From Hafnia paralvei ATCC 29927 (GTDB lineage: Bacteria; Pseudomonadota; Gammaproteobacteria; Enterobacterales; Enterobacteriaceae), in assembly GCF_001655005.1 (NCBI RefSeq), contig NZ_LXET01000044.1:124001-188000 (forward strand): DNA of 64,000 bases, given 5' to 3'. A program made the position numbers and the translations under genes. The notes beneath the pieces are model-generated. The model was not told the DNA's origin. It saw only the letters and a list, made by a program, of their open reading frames with translations, and searched no databases. Shown here one piece after another: positions 29,640 through 40,105 of this stretch (its first letter is position 1; every line of letters starts with the position of its first letter).

Positions 29640-31384
29640 TGCCCGAACTGTAACCTGTGCAGCTGTGCATAAGCACCGTTCTTCGCCAGCAGCGTTGCAT
29701 GGTCACCGCGTTCAGCGATATAGCCGTCTTCCACCACGATAATCTCATCAGCTTTCTCAATAGTAGAAAGACGGTGAGCAATCACCAGTGAAGTACGGTT
29801 CTTCTGCAGCTCATCTAACGCAGACTGAATTGCGCGTTCGGATTCCGTATCCAATGCTGAGGTCGCTTCATCAAGGATCAACACAGGGCTGTCACGCAAT
29901 AGCGCACGAGCAATAGCGATACGTTGACGTTGCCCCCCAGACAGCAGAACACCGTTTTCACCAATGACGGTATCCAAGCCATTTTCCATTTTCTCAATAA
30001 AGTCCATCGCATATGCCATGCGCGCGGCTTCTTCGATTTGCTCGCGGCTATAGACTTCGTTACGTGCGTAGGCAATGTTGTTCGCAATCGTATCGTTGAA
30101 TAAATGGACATTCTGAGAAACCAAACCAACCTGATTACGCAAAGAGCTCAGCGTATATTCGCGCAAATCATGACCATCCAGCAGGATCTCACCTTCTTGG
30201 ATGTCATAAAAGCGCGTCAGCAAGTTTGCAATGGTTGATTTACCCGACCCCGAGCGCCCAACTAAAGCGACGGTTTTGTTAGCAGGAATTTTGAAGCTAA
30301 CGTTCTTAAGCGCAGGTGCACCTTTACCGTTATAGCTAAAGGTGACATTACGAAACTCCACGTCACCCTTCGCACGCTCAACTTCCAGCTTACCGGTATC
30401 TTTTTCTTGCTCAAGATCCAAAATTGCAAACAGCGTTTGACAAGCAGCCATACCGCGCTGGAATTTGGCATTCACGTTAGTCAATGACTTCAGTGGGCGC
30501 ATCAACGCAATCATCGAGGAAAACACAACCGTGATAGTACCCGCGGTTAGCGTTTCCATCACTGACGGAACACTGGCAGCATAAAGAACGAATGCCAAAG
30601 CAAAAGAGGCGATTAATTGGATAACCGGATCTGATACTGAAGAGGCAGCCACCATCTTCATATTCTGCTGACGCATCCAGTTACTGGTTTTGTCAAAGCG
30701 CTTGCTTTCGACTTTCTGTCCGCCAAAAATCAGCACCTCTTTGTGCCCTTTCAGCATCTGCTCCGCGCTGGTGGTCAGCGTACCCATGGTGTTCTGCATA
30801 TTCTTACTGATATTGCGGAAACGCTTCGACACCATACGAATGGCAATGGAAACCACTGGGGCAATCACGATAAGAATAAGGGATAGCTGCCAGCTGTAGT
30901 AAAACATCATGCAGAACAGCGCGATGATGGAAGCACCTTCACGCACAACCGTGATCAAAGCATCCGAAGACGAAGAAGCCACCTGTTCTGAGTCATAGGT
31001 GATGCGCGATAACAGCGTACCCGTGGACTGTTGGTCAAAGAATGAAACCGGCATCCCCATCATATGGCTGAATAAGCGACGACGCATATTCATCACCACT
31101 TTGCCAGCCACCCAAGAAACACAATAGCTAGAGATGAAACTGGAAATCCCACGGACAATCATCAATCCAATAACGACGAATGGCATCCATTTCAGAATAT
31201 CGGTCCCTGTCTTGCCAAAACCATCATCCAATAATGGCTTTAACAAGGAGAGCATGTAGGCATCACTACCCGCGTTAATTACCAGAGCAATCGACGCAAC
31301 AATTAGGCCTGCCTTGAAAGGAGAGATCGATGGCCATAAGCGACGAAATGTTTGCCAGGTCGAAAGATCTTTGTCATTCAGCAT
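29636..31384 (-). CDS. msbA: Lipid A export ATP-binding/permease protein MsbA
   Basis: A homodimeric ABC flippase that moves core-lipid A across the inner membrane. Six membrane helices lie in about residues 20-310. The nucleotide-binding domain has Walker [10 protein letters not shown] (about 377-385), signature [16 protein letters not shown] and Walker [13 protein letters not shown], followed by the [12 protein letters not shown] switch. The length (582 aa) equals E. coli. It is co-transcribed with lpxK (overlap) and probably with ycaI 36 bp upstream. Confidence 0.97.
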   Translation of the reverse strand: MLNDKDLSTWQTFRRLWPSISPFKAGLIVASIALVINAGSDAYMLSLLKPLLDDGFGKTGTDILKWMPFVVIGLMIVRGISSFISSYCVSWVAGKVVMNMRRRLFSHMMGMPVSFFDQQSTGTLLSRITYDSEQVASSSSDALITVVREGASIIALFCMMFYYSWQLSLILIVIAPVVSIAIRMVSKRFRNISKNMQNTMGTLTTSAEQMLKGHKEVLIFGGQKVESKRFDKTSNWMRQQNMKMVAASSVSDPVIQLIASFALAFVLYAASVPSVMETLTAGTITVVFSSMIALMRPLKSLTNVNAKFQRGMAACQTLFAILDLEQEKDTGKLEVERAKGDVEFRNVTFSYNGKGAPALKNVSFKIPANKTVALVGRSGSGKSTIANLLTRFYDIQEGEILLDGHDLREYTLSSLRNQVGLVSQNVHLFNDTIANNIAYARNEVYSREQIEEAARMAYAMDFIEKMENGLDTVIGENGVLLSGGQRQRIAIARALLRDSPVLILDEATSALDTESERAIQSALDELQKNRTSLVIAHRLSTIEKADEIIVVEDGYIAERGDHATLLAKNGAYAQLHRLQFGQ

Positions 31385-31420
31385 TTAGTTAACCAGCTTT
31401 GGAAGAAATAGCGGATCATT

Positions 31421-33694
31421 TTACTCATTATGTCCTCTTACGCCAAACCAACCGTGATACCAACGTGGATTTAATTGTGTTTTTAGTTCACTTATTCGCC
31501 ACCCTGATGGTTTTACAGTCATAATGACCTCACCAGAGTGAGCGGTATCATGCCATTTAACCTGTTGACCTCTATAACGCTCAACAACTTTAGGTGACGG
31601 AAAGTGCCATGGTGAATAGCGAGCAGATGAACTCAACGCATTTTCTGGCTTTATCGTTCGCAGCAGCAAACTACTCGAAGAGGTATTACTTCCATGGTGG
31701 GGAACCTGTAAAACATCCGCGACAAGCCGTTCTCTCCAACGTTGAACTATCTTTACCTCTGTTTCTTTTTCTATATCACCCGTCAGTAAAAGTTTACGTC
31801 CTCTTCTCTCAACCAAAATAACACAAGAGTCATTATTCTTAGGCTCTGAAACAGCTCTGGGCGGCCACAAGACTGTAAAATTAATACCTTGCCATTGCCA
31901 ACGGCTACCTATGTAACAGGCAAAATCTTTGAAATCTGGGCTACGGACCCACGCGGATGGAAACGCTTGCTGCAATGATGCCCTCCCCCCACTATGGTCA
32001 GAGTCTCTGTGGCTAATAATGATTCCGTCCAGTGCGAGCCCGTGCCAGCGTAGGTAAGGAATAATTTCACTGCTGGCTACATCTCCCCCTTCCCACTTAT
32101 TTCCCGTATCGTATAAAAGAGCTCTTCCCTGTCGTTCAATCGCTATCGATAGCCCATGACCGACATCGAACATATGAACGCGCCATTCATCGTCACTCGT
32201 CTTTTGCATACTAACAAAAGCCAGAAACACGCTGATCTGAACTAGCCCCCACAACAGTAAACCGCGCTTAGAAAAAGAGCGCACCGCTATAAATAGCATT
32301 AGCACACTCAGGCTAATCCAAACATCGCGCTCACTCATATCAACCCACAATGTCGGTAGATGGGCAAGCACCCACTGCATTCTATCAAGCAAAAAATCGG
32401 CCACATGCCAAGCATCGAAAGGATCGGCTCCCCAGAGCGTGGCAAGCCCTAGTAATATCATCGGCACAACAAGATAGGTAACAAGAGGTACAGCAATAAA
32501 ATTAGCCCACAGAGCGCCACCGCTAACACCGTGAAATAGGTAAATTTGTACAGGCATCAAACACAGAGCGATGCCCAACTGCAAATGCAACAACCTTAGC
32601 CCAATATACCTTTTGGCAATCGTAAAACGTGCCGGTAACGGGGCAAACCAATACCAAAACGATAAGCTAGTCACAGCAATCACAGATAACCAAAAACTAT
32701 CTGATAAGAGTAGCAATGGCTCACATACCACCATCAAGCACACCACGCTGAAGAGGGATTTTCTTGGTGATATAAAGCGTCCAAAGCAACGGTAGCCCGC
32801 AATGATCACCATTGCTCCCCCTACTCGTACCGCCGGAGGATTAGCGCCAGCCAGCCAAACATAGACCCACCCCACACTAACCATCATAAACAACGGAAAA
32901 TAGGGATGGATCCAGCGTAGCGGGAAACACCATTGCAGAGTGCGAGCCCCGTACCATCCCAGCATCGCTGCCAAAGCAATATGTAATCCAGAGATAGCCA
33001 ACAAATGAGACAAGCCGCTCATGCGAAAAAGCGAATTCTGACTATCTGTAAGCAACGCCCGTTCACCAAAAGCTAGAGCAATGATAATTGACTTCGAGGG
33101 TGTATCAGGCACAACTGAAAGCGTTTGGCTTATCATCTTTTGCCGCCAACTGCATTCGTGCGATAGCTTCTCATAAGCCGTTGGCGCGCCCTGCAACACA
33201 ATATGATGGCTCACTGAATTTCGCTGGGCATCGTAGCCACCTTGATTCAGCCGACCATGTACAGGTCGCAAATTGGCGACCAACGACCAACGTTGGCCTG
33301 AGCAAAAAGGATTATGCACAGAGTCCCAAAACAGCGTGGTATCAAATCTATGTCTTACAGATGTGCCATTTATCGCGGCGACACGAAACACCACCTTCTC
33401 CTGCAGCGATACGCTATCTAAGGCTACGCTAATGACTTCCCCTGTATAATTTGCAGCGTGGTTGATTGGATATTGCAGAGGCTCCAATACACGTTGTGCG
33501 CAGCTAATGCCCCAAACCACGCCTAGCGTGATAAGTGCTGCCTTAAACACCATAGCCGAGTGATGAAATACAATAATCACTGCCACGGGTAACAAGCCAT
33601 AGACCAAGGGCAATGCGGGTATCGAGGGAAGAAACATCAAGGACACGCAGCCAAAAGCGATGTACTGAAGGCTTTCATCAAGAGTAATTCGCAT
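31421..33694 (-). CDS. ycaI: ComEC/Rec2-family inner-membrane protein YcaI
   Basis: A 757-aa homologue of the DNA-uptake channel ComEC. An N-terminal membrane and DUF4131-type region (about 1-190) is followed by the competence domain (about 200-470, LLAISGLHIALAAMLG and LMPVQIYLFHGVSGG). A C-terminal metallo-beta-lactamase domain carries ISHRDSDHSGG, LLTGDIE and QVPHHGSNTSSSS. E. coli YcaI has the same layout and a role in natural uptake has been debated. AAGGA lies 7 nt before the ATG. It precedes msbA as in E. coli. Confidence 0.92.
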   Translation of the reverse strand: MRITLDESLQYIAFGCVSLMFLPSIPALPLVYGLLPVAVIIVFHHSAMVFKAALITLGVVWGISCAQRVLEPLQYPINHAANYTGEVISVALDSVSLQEKVVFRVAAINGTSVRHRFDTTLFWDSVHNPFCSGQRWSLVANLRPVHGRLNQGGYDAQRNSVSHHIVLQGAPTAYEKLSHECSWRQKMISQTLSVVPDTPSKSIIIALAFGERALLTDSQNSLFRMSGLSHLLAISGLHIALAAMLGWYGARTLQWCFPLRWIHPYFPLFMMVSVGWVYVWLAGANPPAVRVGGAMVIIAGYRCFGRFISPRKSLFSVVCLMVVCEPLLLLSDSFWLSVIAVTSLSFWYWFAPLPARFTIAKRYIGLRLLHLQLGIALCLMPVQIYLFHGVSGGALWANFIAVPLVTYLVVPMILLGLATLWGADPFDAWHVADFLLDRMQWVLAHLPTLWVDMSERDVWISLSVLMLFIAVRSFSKRGLLLWGLVQISVFLAFVSMQKTSDDEWRVHMFDVGHGLSIAIERQGRALLYDTGNKWEGGDVASSEIIPYLRWHGLALDGIIISHRDSDHSGGRASLQQAFPSAWVRSPDFKDFACYIGSRWQWQGINFTVLWPPRAVSEPKNNDSCVILVERRGRKLLLTGDIEKETEVKIVQRWRERLVADVLQVPHHGSNTSSSSLLLRTIKPENALSSSARYSPWHFPSPKVVERYRGQQVKWHDTAHSGEVIMTVKPSGWRISELKTQLNPRWYHGWFGVRGHNE

Positions 33695-33896
33695 CTGTGT
33701 TCCTTCACCGCGCTATCTAATAGGCATCTTGCCTCAATCAAACAAAAGCGAAATGGGCTACGCTAATCGATGCGAAAGTGGCTGCAAAGAACGGTAGCAA
33801 CACAGATGATATCGGCTTTTTATTGCGAAACGCTTCGCAAAAGAATGCCAAAAAGCGCATCACGAAGGGGAATATTGAGAGGTAACTTTAGACATG

Positions 33897-33922
33897 AAAA
33901 CGGCACCCGAAGGTGCCGTTTT
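33897..33922 (-). terminator. Intrinsic terminator of ihfB
   Basis: AAAACGGCACC, CGA/AGG-centred loop and GGTGCCGTTTT form an 11-bp stem. It is about 20 bp past the ihfB stop; T runs are short on both strands. Confidence 0.7.
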
Positions 33923-33940
33923 AGACTTTAAGCAAACTGC

Positions 33941-34225
33941 TTAAGCGTAGATGTTCGCCCGGTCACGTAGTTCTTTACCAGGTTTAAAGTGGGGAACGTA
34001 TTTACCTTCCAGTTCCACTTTATCTCCCGTTTTAGGATTACGACCGACGCGGGGCGCACGGTAGTGAAGTGAAAAACTGCCGAATCCACGGATCTCAATG
34101 CGTTCACCGTCAGCAAGCGTTGTTGCCATATGCTCAAGCATTTCTTTCACTGCATCCTCAACGGCCTTCGCAGGCAGATGTGGTTGCTGGCTAGCAAGTC
34201 TTTCAATAAGTTCGGACTTGGTCAT
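33941..34225 (-). CDS. ihfB: Integration host factor subunit beta
   Basis: A 94-aa DNA-bending protein of the HU/IHF family that pairs with Ihf[31 protein letters not shown] is the dimerisation helix region. The DNA-binding beta-ribbon runs from [21 protein letters not shown] (about 46-66) to HFKPGKELR. The proline that intercalates at the bend is in RNPKTG. It lies downstream of rpsA, as in E. coli. Confidence 0.97.
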   Translation of the reverse strand: MTKSELIERLASQQPHLPAKAVEDAVKEMLEHMATTLADGERIEIRGFGSFSLHYRAPRVGRNPKTGDKVELEGKYVPHFKPGKELRDRANIYA

Positions 34226-34284
34226 ATTTCCTCCAAGCTATTTCCCCTCATTGGGGAACGCACTTTGCAGCTTAACTACCGTTA

Positions 34285-34306
34285 CAGGGCGGCCGAAACC
34301 GCCCTC
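34285..34306 (-). terminator. Hairpin between rpsA and ihfB
   Basis: AGGGCGG-TTTCGG-CCGCCCT (minus strand) just after the rpsA stop. It lacks a T run, so it may be a processing or attenuation hairpin rather than a full terminator. Confidence 0.4.
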
Positions 34307-34310
34307 ATCA

Positions 34311-35990
34311 TTATTCGCCTTTAGCCGCTTTGAATGCTTCAGCCATAGCGTTAGAGAAGTTTGGTGCATCTTCCTGTTTGTTGCTGTTAACAGTTGCGAT
34401 TGCATCTTTCTCATCAGCTTCGTCTTTAGCACGAACAGACAGGCTTACAACGCGATTCTTGCGGTCTACGCCAGTGAATTTAGCTTCAACTTCGTCGCCT
34501 ACGTTCAGAACCAGAGTGGCATCTTCAACGCGGTCACGGGAAGCTTCAGAAGCACGCAGATAGCCTTCTACGCCATCAGCTAATTCAACTGTAGCACCTT
34601 TAGCGTCAACTGCAGTGACTTTACCAGTAACAATTACACCTTTCTTATTCATAGAGATGTAGTTGTTGAATGGATCTTCTGCCAGTTGTTTAACACCAAG
34701 GGAGATACGCTCGCGCTCTGCATCAACCTGCAGAACAACTGCTGCGATTTCGTCGCCTTTCTTGTATTCACGAACTGCTTCTTCGCCTGCAACGTTCCAG
34801 GAGATGTCAGACAGGTGAACCAGGCCATCGATGCCACCGTCCAGGCCGATGAAGATACCGAAGTCAGTGATTGACTTGATTTTACCTTCAACGCGGTCGC
34901 CCTTGTTGTGGGTTTCTGCAAACAGCTGCCATGGGTTAGATTTGCACTGCTTCAGACCCAGGGAGATACGACGACGTTCTTCGTCGATATCCAGAACCAT
35001 AACTTCCACAACATCACCAACGTTAACAACTTTGGATGGGTGGATGTTTTTGTTGGTCCAATCCATTTCGGAAACGTGAACCAGACCTTCAACGCCTTCT
35101 TCGATTTCTACGAAGCAGCCGTAATCAGTCAGGTTAGTCACGCGACCAGTCAGTTTGGTACCTTCTGGATAACGCTTAGCGATAGCAACCCATGGATCTT
35201 CGCCCAGCTGTTTCAGGCCCAGAGATACACGAGTACGTTCGCGGTCGAACTTCAGCACTTTAACAGTGATTTCGTCGCCAACATTCACGATCTCGCTTGG
35301 GTGCTTAACGCGTTTCCAAGCCATATCAGTGATGTGCAGCAGGCCGTCAACACCGCCCAGATCAACGAATGCGCCGTAGTCAGTCAGGTTCTTAACGATA
35401 CCCTTAACTTCCATACCTTCTTGCAGGTTTTCCAGCAGCTGATCGCGTTCTGCGCTGTTCTCAGATTCGATAACGGCACGACGAGAAACAACAACGTTGT
35501 TGCGTTTCTGGTCCAGCTTAATGACTTTAAACTCAAGCTCTTTGCCTTCGAGGTGCAGAGTGTCACGTACCGGACGAACGTCTACCAGAGAACCTGGCAG
35601 GAATGCACGGATACCGTTCAGCTCTACAGTGAAGCCACCCTTAACTTTACCGTTGATAACACCGGTAACAGTTGCAGCTTCTTCGTAAGCTTTTTCCAAC
35701 GTGATCCAAGCTTCATGACGCTTAGCTTTCTCACGGGACAGCTGAGTTTCACCGAAGCCGTCTTCAACTGCATCCAGAGCAACATCAACTTCGTCGCCTA
35801 CCTGAATTTCCAGTTCGCCCTGTGCGTTTTTGAACTGTTCTGCTGGGATTGCAGACTCAGATTTCAGACCAGCGTCAACCAGTACGATATCTTTGTCGAT
35901 AGCAACAACAACGCCACGAACGATGGAACCCGGGCGGGTTTCGATTGTTTTTAAGGATTCTTCAAAGAGTTGAGCAAAAGATTCAGTCAT
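34311..35990 (-). CDS. rpsA: 30S ribosomal protein S1
   Basis: A 559-aa protein built of six S1/OB-fold repeats: two ribosome-binding repeats in about 15-170 and four RNA-binding repeats in about 185-545. Recognisable repeat cores are [45 protein letters not shown] and [25 protein letters not shown]1 recruits mRNA to the 30S subunit, and in E. coli it represses its own translation. Codon use is strongly biased to preferred codons, as expected for a very highly expressed gene. Order cmk-rpsA-ihfB as in E. coli. Confidence 0.98.
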   Translation of the reverse strand: MTESFAQLFEESLKTIETRPGSIVRGVVVAIDKDIVLVDAGLKSESAIPAEQFKNAQGELEIQVGDEVDVALDAVEDGFGETQLSREKAKRHEAWITLEKAYEEAATVTGVINGKVKGGFTVELNGIRAFLPGSLVDVRPVRDTLHLEGKELEFKVIKLDQKRNNVVVSRRAVIESENSAERDQLLENLQEGMEVKGIVKNLTDYGAFVDLGGVDGLLHITDMAWKRVKHPSEIVNVGDEITVKVLKFDRERTRVSLGLKQLGEDPWVAIAKRYPEGTKLTGRVTNLTDYGCFVEIEEGVEGLVHVSEMDWTNKNIHPSKVVNVGDVVEVMVLDIDEERRRISLGLKQCKSNPWQLFAETHNKGDRVEGKIKSITDFGIFIGLDGGIDGLVHLSDISWNVAGEEAVREYKKGDEIAAVVLQVDAERERISLGVKQLAEDPFNNYISMNKKGVIVTGKVTAVDAKGATVELADGVEGYLRASEASRDRVEDATLVLNVGDEVEAKFTGVDRKNRVVSLSVRAKDEADEKDAIATVNSNKQEDAPNFSNAMAEAFKAAKGE

Positions 35991-36094
35991 ATTGATAATC
36001 TTCAGGATTCTTTATTTTAACGTCCATCAGGCATCCTGCTAGATGGGGTTGTTTAACATGCCCCGCGACAATCCATAGCGGCAGGGAGGGTAAT

Positions 36095-36125
36095 ATTATA
36101 CATCGTTCAGCAATATTAGCTGAAC
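36095..36125 (-). promoter_or_regulatory. Probable rpsA proximal promoter with overlapping palindrome
   Basis: On the minus strand there is a perfect -10 TATAAT (36095-36100), about 105 bp before the rpsA start. A perfect 7-bp inverted repeat GTTCAGC-N7-GCTGAAC (36105-36125) fills the spacer and -35 zone. The -35 hexamer itself is poor (TTCAGC at an 18-nt spacing). Confidence 0.5.
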
Positions 36126-36144
36126 AAATTTATCAATAACAACA

Positions 36145-36176
36145 ATAGCCATAATGTAGTTTAACATTATGGCTAT
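36145..36176 (-). terminator. 13-bp perfect hairpin between cmk and rpsA
   Basis: ATAGCCATAATGT / ACATTATGGCTAT with a 6-nt loop, 36 bp past the cmk stop. It is followed on the minus strand by TGTTGTTATT. It is AT-rich with a broken T run, so it is probably a leaky terminator that separates cmk from rpsA expression. Confidence 0.5.
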
Positions 36177-36211
36177 CGGCTTATCCTTATCGGTAAGCTC
36201 GACTTCCCACT

Positions 36212-36901
36212 TTACTCAGCAGGAAGATGTAATGTCTGCTTGGCATAAGCCAACGCTTTTTCAATCACTTGCTCAATAGACATCTGGGTTGAATCCAGCA
36301 TCAGCGCATCCTGCGCAGGAACAAGCGGAGCCACGGCACGATTACGATCGCGATAGTCGCGTTCTTTTATCTCGTCCAAAAGGCGGTCAAAGTTAACACT
36401 AAACCCCTTCTCCTGCAACTGAAGCATGCGGCGGCGAGCACGTTCTTCAGAGCTGGCATCAAGGAAAATTTTCACGGGTGCATCTGGGAAAACTACGGTT
36501 CCCATATCGCGGCCATCCGCAATAAGCCCTGGGAACTCACGGAACGCACGTTGGCGACGCAATAACGCTTCTCTTACGCGAGGGAAAGCCGCAGCCTGAG
36601 ACGCCGTGCTTCCTACCGATTCAGTACGAATTTCATTACTGACGTCCTCACCTTCCAGAATAACCTGCAACTGACCATTCTGTGCCACAAAACGCACGTC
36701 GAGGTGAGCGGCTAAGGGCACTAAAGCCTCTTCGGACGTGATATCAACTTGATGATGCAACGCAGCCAGGGCAAGCACACGATAAATCGCGCCGGAGTCT
36801 AAAAGACACCATCCCAAAGATTCAGCTAACGCCTTACACAAAGTCCCTTTACCCGCACCGCTCGGCCCGTCAACGGTAATTACCGGAGCTATTGCCGTCA
36901 T
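36212..36901 (-). CDS. cmk: Cytidylate kinase
   Basis: Phosphorylates CMP and dCMP to the diphosphates. The P-loop GPSGAGKGT is at residues 12-20; CMP-binding and lid regions include [33 protein letters not shown] and [13 protein letters not shown]. 229 aa. The start [12 protein letters not shown] with AAGGAGAG upstream (36901) is preferred over the frame from 36934. It precedes rpsA. In E. coli, ycaL lies between aroA and cmk; here that gene is missing. Confidence 0.96.
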   Translation of the reverse strand: MTAIAPVITVDGPSGAGKGTLCKALAESLGWCLLDSGAIYRVLALAALHHQVDITSEEALVPLAAHLDVRFVAQNGQLQVILEGEDVSNEIRTESVGSTASQAAAFPRVREALLRRQRAFREFPGLIADGRDMGTVVFPDAPVKIFLDASSEERARRRMLQLQEKGFSVNFDRLLDEIKERDYRDRNRAVAPLVPAQDALMLDSTQMSIEQVIEKALAYAKQTLHLPAE

Positions 36902-37222
36902 TTTTCTCTCCTTTTTGGGGAAACATCTGTCCACGTAGACATGATCTATGAAGACTTGGGTATGTTCTGCTATGACTCGACTGCCATCAGGTCGACATTA
37001 AATGATTGAATTGACCATAGCGGAACACGCTCACATCGAACGGCGCGCATTATACGCTTATCAGCGCTTTACTGTTACCCCAAGCAGTGCTGGTTGCTGG
37101 AAAAACTCCCAGTCATAGACATAGATAGATCTGAATAGTTTAGGCGAAAGCCGCGAGGTGGGGCGCAATTCATTCCGGCTAATCGGTTGCGTGCACACAA
37201 TGGACTGATTTAGCGCTGATGC
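36902..37222 (-). promoter_or_regulatory. cmk-rpsA promoter region
   Basis: The aroA-cmk gap carries no ORF. On the minus strand a perfect -10 TATAAT is at 37049-37054, followed by a GC-only discriminator GCGCGCCG, the pattern of stringently controlled ribosomal promoters and similar to the distal rpsA promoter of E. coli. The -35 is weak (GTAACA, 18-nt spacing). This gives a leader of about 140 nt for cmk. Confidence 0.55.
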
Positions 37223-37258
37223 AAAATGGAAGAGGCCCGCATAACGCAGGCCTTATTT
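37223..37258 (-). terminator. Hairpin after aroA
   Basis: AGGCCTGC-GTTAT-GCGGGCCT (minus strand, 8 bp with one wobble) just past the aroA stop. The T tract is poor (CTCTTCC), so this is a weak terminator call. Confidence 0.45.
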
Positions 37259-37269
37259 TCGGATTAGTA

Positions 37270-38550
37270 CTAATGACTTAAGCGTTCAAACTGCTGGAAA
37301 TAATCAGGAAAAGTTTTCGCCGTGCACTTAGGATCTAAAATTGTTACGGGCGTATTCGACAGCGCAATCAGAGAAAAGCACATCGCCATACGGTGATCGT
37401 TATAGGTACCAATTTCCGCCACCTTTAAATGCACAGGCGGAACCACACGAATGTAATCTTCCCCCTCTTCCACCTCAGCGCCCACTTTGCGTAGTTCGGT
37501 CGCCATGGCTGACAAGCGATCGGTTTCCTTAACGCGCCAGTTATAGATGTTGCGGATAGTGGTTGGCGCGTCGGCAAAGAGCGCCGTTGTCGCGATCGTC
37601 ATTGCCGCATCAGGAATATGGTTCATATCCATATCAATACCGTGCAGCTCACCGCGGGTACACTCTATAAAATCATCACCCCACGTTATTTTCGCACCCA
37701 TTTTTTCTAGCACGTCAGCAAAGCGGATATCACCCTGCACGCTGTTTTTACCAATGCCCGTCACGCGAACTGTGCCACCTTTAATTGCGGCGGCGGCAAG
37801 GAAATAAGACGCAGACGATGCATCCCCCTCAACCAGATAATCCCCTGGAGAAACATATCCCTGCCCGCCGGCAATGCGGAATGTCTGATAATTTTCGTTT
37901 TCAACGTTAACGCCAAAGGTATGCATCAACGCCAATGTAATATCGATATAAGGCTTAGAAACAAGGTCGCCTTTAATTGAGATGACGGTATCGTGCTGCG
38001 CGAGGGGAGCCATCATCAGCAACGCGGTCAAAAACTGGCTGGAAACAGAACCGTCCACCTCAATATCGCCGCCGATATAGCCACCGCGCAAACGCAGCGG
38101 GGGATAGTTTTCCTGCTCGAGATAATCGATCTGCGCCCCACCTTGGCGTAATGCATCCACTAAATGCCCAATCGGGCGCTCTTTCATTCTTGGCTCGCCG
38201 GTGAGAATAATGTCGCTCTCACCGAGGCATAGCGCCGCAGCCAGCGGGCGCATCGCCGTTCCTGCGTTACCTAAAAATAGCTCTAGTGGACTCTTAGCCT
38301 GTAAAACACCGCCGTTTCCTGTGATTTCACAGCGAGTATGGTTGTCTGACAGTTGGAAATGAATTCCCAGCTGTTTGAGTGCGGTCAACATATGACGCAC
38401 ATCATCGCTATCCAACAAATTATGTAAACAAGTCGTTCCACTTGCCAACGCAGCCAACAGCAGAGCTCGGTTCGAAACGCTCTTAGAACCGGGTAAATTT
38501 ATCTCACCAGAAAAGTGTTCAATAGGTTGTAACGTCAGGGAATCCAGCAT
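37270..38550 (-). CDS. aroA: 3-phosphoshikimate 1-carboxyvinyltransferase (EPSP synthase)
   Basis: Transfers enolpyruvate from PEP to shikimate-3-phosphate in the chorismate pathway; it is the target of glyphosate. Class I signatures seen: [18 protein letters not shown] (residues 19-36), [13 protein letters not shown] (glyphosate-site Gly in NAGTAMRP), [17 protein letters not shown] and [25 protein letters not shown]. 426 aa. The start at [12 protein letters not shown] (38550) has GGAG 8 nt upstream and matches E. coli; the GTG 9 nt earlier is not needed. It follows serC in a classic mixed-function operon. Confidence 0.97.
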   Translation of the reverse strand: MLDSLTLQPIEHFSGEINLPGSKSVSNRALLLAALASGTTCLHNLLDSDDVRHMLTALKQLGIHFQLSDNHTRCEITGNGGVLQAKSPLELFLGNAGTAMRPLAAALCLGESDIILTGEPRMKERPIGHLVDALRQGGAQIDYLEQENYPPLRLRGGYIGGDIEVDGSVSSQFLTALLMMAPLAQHDTVISIKGDLVSKPYIDITLALMHTFGVNVENENYQTFRIAGGQGYVSPGDYLVEGDASSASYFLAAAAIKGGTVRVTGIGKNSVQGDIRFADVLEKMGAKITWGDDFIECTRGELHGIDMDMNHIPDAAMTIATTALFADAPTTIRNIYNWRVKETDRLSAMATELRKVGAEVEEGEDYIRVVPPVHLKVAEIGTYNDHRMAMCFSLIALSNTPVTILDPKCTAKTFPDYFQQFERLSH

Positions 38551-38660
38551 AAAAATCACTCCAAATATTCAGTTAATGCAGCAAGTCCCATCGCTGCAAA
38601 TAAATCATTACACCGTTGTACCGTTTTTCGTGACAGCTGTCATCTTTCTTGAACAGTAAT

Positions 38661-38685
38661 AAAAAACCCCGGCTCGCCGGGGTTT
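38661..38685 (-). terminator. Intrinsic terminator/attenuator between serC and aroA
   Basis: AAACCCCGG-CGAG-CCGGGGTTT followed by TTTTTTATT on the minus strand, between serC and aroA. A terminator inside this operon lets serC be expressed more than aroA through read-through. Confidence 0.85.
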
Positions 38686-38704
38686 GCAATCAATTTAGCG
38701 CAAA

Positions 38705-39793
38705 TTAACCATGACGGCGTTCAAAATCAGCCATGAAATCGGTTAATGCCTTAACGCCTTCAATGGACATTGCATTATAAATAGATGCTCGCATCCCCCC
38801 CGCCACGCGATGGCCTTTCAATGCCTGAAGGCCAATTGCTTTCGCTTCTTGTAGGAACACAGGGTCCAAGGCGGGATTGGCCATCTGGAACGGCACATTC
38901 ATGCGTGAACGGTTCTGAGGCGCCACGCCGTTGCGATAAAAGTCGCTGCGGTCGATAGCGCTGTATAAAAGGTCAGCTTTCGCTTTATTGCGTTTTTCCA
39001 TTTCAACTAGCCCGCCCTGCTCTTTCAGCCACTTAAATACCATGCCTGAGAGATACCATGCAAAAGTAGGAGGCGTGTTAAACATAGAGTCGTTTTCAGC
39101 TAAAACGGTGTAATCGAGGATAGAAGGCAGTTCTTTACGCGCTTTGCCGAGTAGGTCCTCACGCACAATCACCACCGTGATCCCCGCAGGGCCGATGTTT
39201 TTCTGTGCGCCAGCGTAGATCACACCATAGCGGCTAACGTCGATTGGGCGAGAAAGAATCGTCGATGAGAGATCGGCAACGACGATTTTGTCGCCAAAGT
39301 CCGGCTCTTCATCAATGGCAATCCCATCGATGGTTTCATTCGGGCAGTAATGGACGTAGGCGGAGTCATCTTGCAAAACCCACTCACGCATCGGTTTGAT
39401 TGCCTGTAGGCCTTGAGCGTCGGTGGTCGTGATATCAAACACATGCGGCGTACAATATTTTTGCGCTTCTTTTACGGCGCTGTGTGCCCAATAGCCACCA
39501 TCCATATAATCAGCAGCGGTTTTATCACCCAACAGGTTTAGAGGAACCGCCGCGAACTGCGCGCGCGCGCCACCGTGACAGAACAAAACCTTGTAGTTAT
39601 CAGGTACGTTCATCAAGGAGCGTAAATCCTGCTCGGCTTGTGCGGCGACCTGCATAAACTCTTTTCCGCGGTGACTGATTTCCATGACCGAAGTGCCTAA
39701 GCCATTCCAGTTACACAGCTCTTGTTCTGCACGACGCAATACCTCTACTGGCAACATTGCTGGGCCAGCACTAAAATTGTACACCTGTGTCAT
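38705..39793 (-). CDS. serC: Phosphoserine aminotransferase
   Basis: A PLP enzyme acting in serine synthesis (3-phosphohydroxypyruvate to phosphoserine) and in pyridoxine synthesis. The N-terminal [10 protein letters not shown] is characteristic, the Schiff-base lysine is in [12 protein letters not shown], and the phosphate-binding [16 protein letters not shown] and C-terminal [16 protein letters not shown] motifs are present. Length 362 aa as in E. coli. First gene of serC-aroA. Confidence 0.97.
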   Translation of the reverse strand: MTQVYNFSAGPAMLPVEVLRRAEQELCNWNGLGTSVMEISHRGKEFMQVAAQAEQDLRSLMNVPDNYKVLFCHGGARAQFAAVPLNLLGDKTAADYMDGGYWAHSAVKEAQKYCTPHVFDITTTDAQGLQAIKPMREWVLQDDSAYVHYCPNETIDGIAIDEEPDFGDKIVVADLSSTILSRPIDVSRYGVIYAGAQKNIGPAGITVVIVREDLLGKARKELPSILDYTVLAENDSMFNTPPTFAWYLSGMVFKWLKEQGGLVEMEKRNKAKADLLYSAIDRSDFYRNGVAPQNRSRMNVPFQMANPALDPVFLQEAKAIGLQALKGHRVAGGMRASIYNAMSIEGVKALTDFMADFERRHG

Positions 39794-40105
39794 TTCCCCT
39801 CACCGCTCTTCGCTATGTTTATTAGACAATGTTTCTTGTTCACTCAAACTCTGCTCATACAGGCAACGACACTAGGCCACTGGCGCTCTGCCGAGGTTAA
39901 TTTGCAGAAATTGATAGGTAATTTATTCACAACCAATTTACTTTATTCTTCGGTTTTATCATTCAGCAGTCTTGCCTGCAATGGTTATCGATAGCTGTCC
40001 CCAATCAGACCAACAAAGTATCACCAGACCATGCAGGAATATTGAGAAATAAAGTTCTGCATCAACGAGGTAACCCACAATTTTTATACTTTTTTAACTC
40101 TTTTT
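39794..40105 (-). other. serC upstream region
   Basis: About 310 bp, AT-rich, between ycaP and serC. It must contain the serC promoter. I see several T/A-rich hexamers but no single convincing pair and no ORF with support. Confidence 0.35.

Noticed and set aside
34908..35954. 348-codon open frame on the plus strand opposite rpsA
   Set aside because: It is the shadow of rpsA, whose preferred-codon use leaves the opposite frame open. No ribosome site or recognisable protein.
36105..36125. LexA or other SOS box at the rpsA palindrome
   Set aside because: The half-site GTTCAGC with a 7-bp spacer does not fit CTGT-N8-ACAG. I keep the palindrome as a finding without naming a regulator.
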